NCBI GenBank assembly: GCA_963700745.1
Contig: CAVOYT010000012.1
Coordinates: forward strand, 403,728-467,727
Direction: 5' to 3'
Source of the DNA: UBA10649 sp963700745
GTDB lineage: Bacteria > Actinomycetota > Actinomycetes > S36-B12
Length of the DNA: 64,000 bases
Below the pieces are notes generated by a model. The model saw only the letters and a list, made by a program, of their open reading frames with translations. It was not told the origin of the DNA and did no database searches. Positions 59,434-64,000 of the stretch are shown here, one piece after another. The translations under genes were made by a program, and so were the position numbers. How positions within the stretch are numbered: the stretch's first letter is position 1; the number at the start of each line of letters is the position of its first letter.

Positions 59434-60080
59434 GCCTGGAACTCCTTCACAGCTGTGCGGACGAACACGAGGCCGCCCTTGGGGCCGGGAACCGCGCCCT
59501 TGATGAGCAGCAGCCCGCGCTCGTTATCGACCCCAGCGACCTTCAGGCTCTGCGTCGTCTGGCGTACGCCACCCATCCGGCCGGCCATCTTCATTCCCTT
59601 GAACACCCGACCGGGGGTCGCGCACCCGCCGATGGAGCCCGGTGACCGGTGCTTGCGCTGGACACCGTGGGAGGCCTTCAGGCCGTGGAAGCCGTGACGC
59701 TTCATCACACCGGCAAAGCCCTTGCCCTTGGTGGTGCCGACGACGTCGACGAGCTGGCCGGCCTCGAACGTGTCGGCCGCGAGTTCCTGCCCGAGCGTGT
59801 ACTCGGAGGCGTCATCGGTGCGGATCTCGACCAGATGACGGCGCGGGGTGACGCCCGCCTTGGCGAAGTGGCCCGCCTGGGGCTTGTTCACCTTGCGCGG
59901 GTCGATCGCCCCGAACGCGATCTGCACGGCCGAGTAGCCGTCTGTCTCCGGGGAGCGGACCTGGGTGACGACGCACGGCCCAGCCTTGACCACGGTCACG
60001 GGGACGACCTTGTTGTTCTCGTCCCAGACCTGGGTCATGCCGAGCTTCTCGCCCAGAACGCCCTTCACGTTGGTGCCCAT
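59430..60080 (-). CDS. rplC: 50S ribosomal protein L3
   Basis: This is a 216-residue L3: GVLGEKLGMTQVWDENNKVVP, GFAGVMKRHGFHGLKASHGVQRKHRSPG-type region (here KGFAGVMKRHGFHG, HRSPGSIG), and GGVRQTTQSLKVAGVDNERG. An early 23S assembly protein near the peptidyl-transferase centre. Forty-four bases after rpsJ. Confidence 0.97.
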   Translation of the reverse strand: MGTNVKGVLGEKLGMTQVWDENNKVVPVTVVKAGPCVVTQVRSPETDGYSAVQIAFGAIDPRKVNKPQAGHFAKAGVTPRRHLVEIRTDDASEYTLGQELAADTFEAGQLVDVVGTTKGKGFAGVMKRHGFHGLKASHGVQRKHRSPGSIGGCATPGRVFKGMKMAGRMGGVRQTTQSLKVAGVDNERGLLLIKGAVPGPKGGLVFVRTAVKEFQA

Positions 60081-60124
60081 CGTCTTCTCTCGTCCTTGCC
60101 TAGGTGGTCTTCAGGAGCTTCGGT

Positions 60125-60433
60125 CTAGAGCTTGATCTCGATGTCGACACCGGCCGGAAGGTCGAGACGCATGAGCGAATCGACGGTCTTCGGCGTCGGG
60201 TCGAGAATGTCGATGAGGCGCTTGTGGGTGCGCATCTCGAAGTGCTCGCGGCTGTCCTTGTACTTGTGCGGCGAGCGAATGACGCAGTAGACGTTCTTCT
60301 CCGTCGGCAGCGGCACCGGGCCTGCGACCTGGGCGCCAGTACGCGTCACCGTCTCGACGATCTTGCGCGCCGACGAATCGATGACCTCGTGGTCATAGGC
60401 CTTGAGCCGGATGCGGATCTTCTGTCCCGCCAT
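60125..60433 (-). CDS. rpsJ: 30S ribosomal protein S10
   Basis: This is a 102-residue S10 (NusE): KIRIRLKAYDHEVIDSSARK, TGAQVAGPVPLPTEKNVYCVIRS, EHFEMRTHKRLIDILDPTP. Also part of antitermination complexes with NusB. First gene of the S10 operon proper, separated from tuf by 139 bases that contain the tuf terminator. Confidence 0.98.
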   Translation of the reverse strand: MAGQKIRIRLKAYDHEVIDSSARKIVETVTRTGAQVAGPVPLPTEKNVYCVIRSPHKYKDSREHFEMRTHKRLIDILDPTPKTVDSLMRLDLPAGVDIEIKL

Positions 60434-60519
60434 GGTGGCTTCGTGTCCTTACTCGTGTAGTGCCGCTACGAATGTGGCTTGCTGGTGGTGCGGGGTCGTG
60501 CTGGTCCTGCTGGTCCGCT

Positions 60520-60556
60520 TTCGTGGGGGGCAGCGGATCGCGCCGCCCCCCACGAA
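60520..60556 (-). terminator. stem-loop terminator after tuf
   Basis: A perfect 12-base stem (60520-60531 with 60545-60556; TTCGTGGGGGGC and its complement) with a 13-base loop starts 17 bases after the tuf stop. No T-tract. It should end most str-operon transcripts before rpsJ, whose promoter must lie in 60434-60519. Confidence 0.85.
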
Positions 60557-60572
60557 GTCGCGGGGATCCTCG

Positions 60573-61769
60573 CTACTTGAGGATCTTTGTCACGCGGCCG
60601 GCGCCGACGGTGCGACCACCCTCACGGATGGCGAACCGCAGGCCCTCCTCCATGGCGATGGGCTGGATCAGCTCAACGTTCATGTCGGTGTTGTCGCCGG
60701 GCATGACCATGTCCTTGCCGTCAGGCAGGGTCACGACGCCCGTCACGTCCGTAGTGCGGAAGTAGAACTGCGGGCGGTAGTTGTTGAAGAACGGCGTGTG
60801 ACGGCCGCCCTCGTCCTTCGAGAGGATGTAGACCTGAGCCTCGAAGTCGGTGTGCGGGGTGATGGAACCCGGCTTGCAGCACACCTGGCCACGCTCGACG
60901 TCCTCGCGCTTGATGCCGCGGAGCAGGAGGCCGACGTTCTCGCCCGCCTGACCTTCGTCGAGCAGCTTGCGGAACATCTCGACGCCGGTGACGACGGTCT
61001 TCGTGGCGGGGCCGGGGTGGATGCCCACGACCTCGATCTCCTCGTTGACCTTGACGACGCCGCGCTCGATGCGGCCGGTCACGACAGTGCCGCGACCGGT
61101 GATCGTGAAGACGTCCTCGACGGGCATGAGGAACGGCTTGTCGATCTCGCGCTCCGGGGTCGGGATGTACTCGTCGACCGCGTTCATGAGCTCGAGGATC
61201 GAGGCGCCCCACTTCTCGTCACCCTGCAGCGCCGGGAAGGCCGCCACGCGCACGACGGGGATGTCGTCGCCGGGGAACTCGTAGGTGGACAGGAGCTCGC
61301 GGACCTCCATCTCGACGAGCTCGATGAGCTCCTCGTCGTCGACCATGTCGCACTTGTTCAGGGCGACCACGATCGAGGGCACGCCGACCTGGCGGGCCAG
61401 GAGCACGTGCTCCTTGGTCTGCGGCATCGGGCCGTCGGTGGCGGCGACCACGAGGATCGCGCCGTCCATCTGGGCCGCACCGGTGATCATGTTCTTGATG
61501 TAGTCGGCGTGACCGGGGCAGTCGACGTGCGCGTAGTGACGCGCCTGCGTCTGGTACTCGACGTGCGCGATCGAGATCGTGATGCCGCGCTGACGCTCCT
61601 CCGGAGCCTTGTCGATCATGTCGAACGGCGTGAACGGGTTCACGTCCGGGTACGCGTCGTGCAGCACCTTGGTGATTGCCGCGGTCAGCGTCGTCTTGCC
61701 ATGGTCGATGTGACCGATGGTGCCGATGTTGACATGCGGCTTGGTGCGCTCAAACTTGGCCTTCGCCAC
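60573..61769 (-). CDS. tuf: elongation factor Tu
   Basis: This is a 398-residue GTPase that delivers aminoacyl-tRNA. GTP-binding motifs are GHIDHGKTTLTA (P-loop), DCPGHADY (switch II), NKCDMVDD and the SAL-type loop near residue 175; RGITI is switch I. Domains 2 and 3 (FTITGRGTVVTGRIERG; CCKPGSITPH) are complete. Eighty-six bases after fusA. It reads cleanly, unlike its upstream neighbour. Confidence 0.99.
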   Translation of the reverse strand: MAKAKFERTKPHVNIGTIGHIDHGKTTLTAAITKVLHDAYPDVNPFTPFDMIDKAPEERQRGITISIAHVEYQTQARHYAHVDCPGHADYIKNMITGAAQMDGAILVVAATDGPMPQTKEHVLLARQVGVPSIVVALNKCDMVDDEELIELVEMEVRELLSTYEFPGDDIPVVRVAAFPALQGDEKWGASILELMNAVDEYIPTPEREIDKPFLMPVEDVFTITGRGTVVTGRIERGVVKVNEEIEVVGIHPGPATKTVVTGVEMFRKLLDEGQAGENVGLLLRGIKREDVERGQVCCKPGSITPHTDFEAQVYILSKDEGGRHTPFFNNYRPQFYFRTTDVTGVVTLPDGKDMVMPGDNTDMNVELIQPIAMEEGLRFAIREGGRTVGAGRVTKILK

Positions 61770-61855
61770 CTGAGTTCTCCCTTGTTGTTAGCCGTCCGGC
61801 GGTGTCGCGGATCGGTTGCCTTCGTTCTGTTCTGTTGTCTTTCAGTGATCCGCGA

Positions 61856-63983
<2,128 letters not shown>

Positions 63984-64000
63984 GATCAGTTCTCCGTTAC

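Overview
The window is a GC-rich, gene-dense actinobacterial chromosome segment of class Actinomycetes; I cannot support a genus. The evidence is a WhiB3-type iron-sulfur regulator, a GroEL1-type chaperonin with a His-rich tail controlled by two CIRCE elements, the GuaB2/GuaB3 pair beside a GMC oxidoreductase, zinc-type S14, S4 and L36, and a gene order (guaB3-guaB2 ... whiB3 ... groEL-groES ... tsaD-rimI-tsaB-tsaE-alr-nnr ... glmS ... glmM-rpsI-rplM ... truA-rplQ-rpoA) that closely follows mycobacteria and Streptomyces.

Layout. 1-8.3 kb: a 5'-truncated lipase, the PcrA/UvrD helicase, a secreted M15-like cell-wall protein, a PIG-L deacetylase, GMP synthase and small membrane proteins. 8.4-12.2 kb: a three-gene molybdenum hydroxylase operon (small, large and medium subunits) behind a CRP-like site and ending in a strong terminator. 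12.2-13.2 kb: a zinc-ribbon miniprotein and two coupled membrane/secreted proteins. 13.3-19.2 kb: GMC oxidoreductase, aldehyde dehydrogenase, GuaB3 and GuaB2. 19.2-22.6 kb: a regulatory island with a CarH/LitR-like B12-binding MerR protein, WhiB3 and a SARP-type regulator. 22.6-25.9 kb: peroxiredoxin-like protein, DUF4242 protein, groEL and groES. 25.9-43 kb: a methyltransferase, homocysteine methyltransferase, polysaccharide deacetylase, the t6A tRNA-modification genes interleaved with rimI and alr, then nnr, acpS, glmS, a DUF389 protein, glmM, rpsI-rplM and an ABC-F ATPase. 43-64 kb: the alpha, spc, S10 and str-type ribosomal operons on the minus strand, from truA back to tuf and an indel-ridden fusA at the window edge.

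Functionally the window is mostly housekeeping: translation, GMP synthesis (guaA, guaB2, guaB3), cell-wall precursor supply (alr, glmS, glmM) and protein folding. Many minus-strand genes overlap by 1-4 bases (ATGA, GTGA or TGATG junctions), which implies translational coupling. The accessory parts are the molybdenum hydroxylase operon and the light/redox/SARP regulators.

Sequence quality limits interpretation. Two stretches (about 8.48-11.95 kb and 62.73-63.9 kb) carry a 1-base indel every few tens of bases inside otherwise conserved protein, and about ten other genes carry one isolated indel (groEL, glmM, truA, rplV, the CarH-like gene, the SARP gene, the aldehyde dehydrogenase, the peroxiredoxin-like gene). 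Because fusA, glmM and rplV are normally essential and the protein is conserved on both sides of each shift, I treat these as probable sequencing or assembly errors and annotate the reconstructed genes, marking each break.
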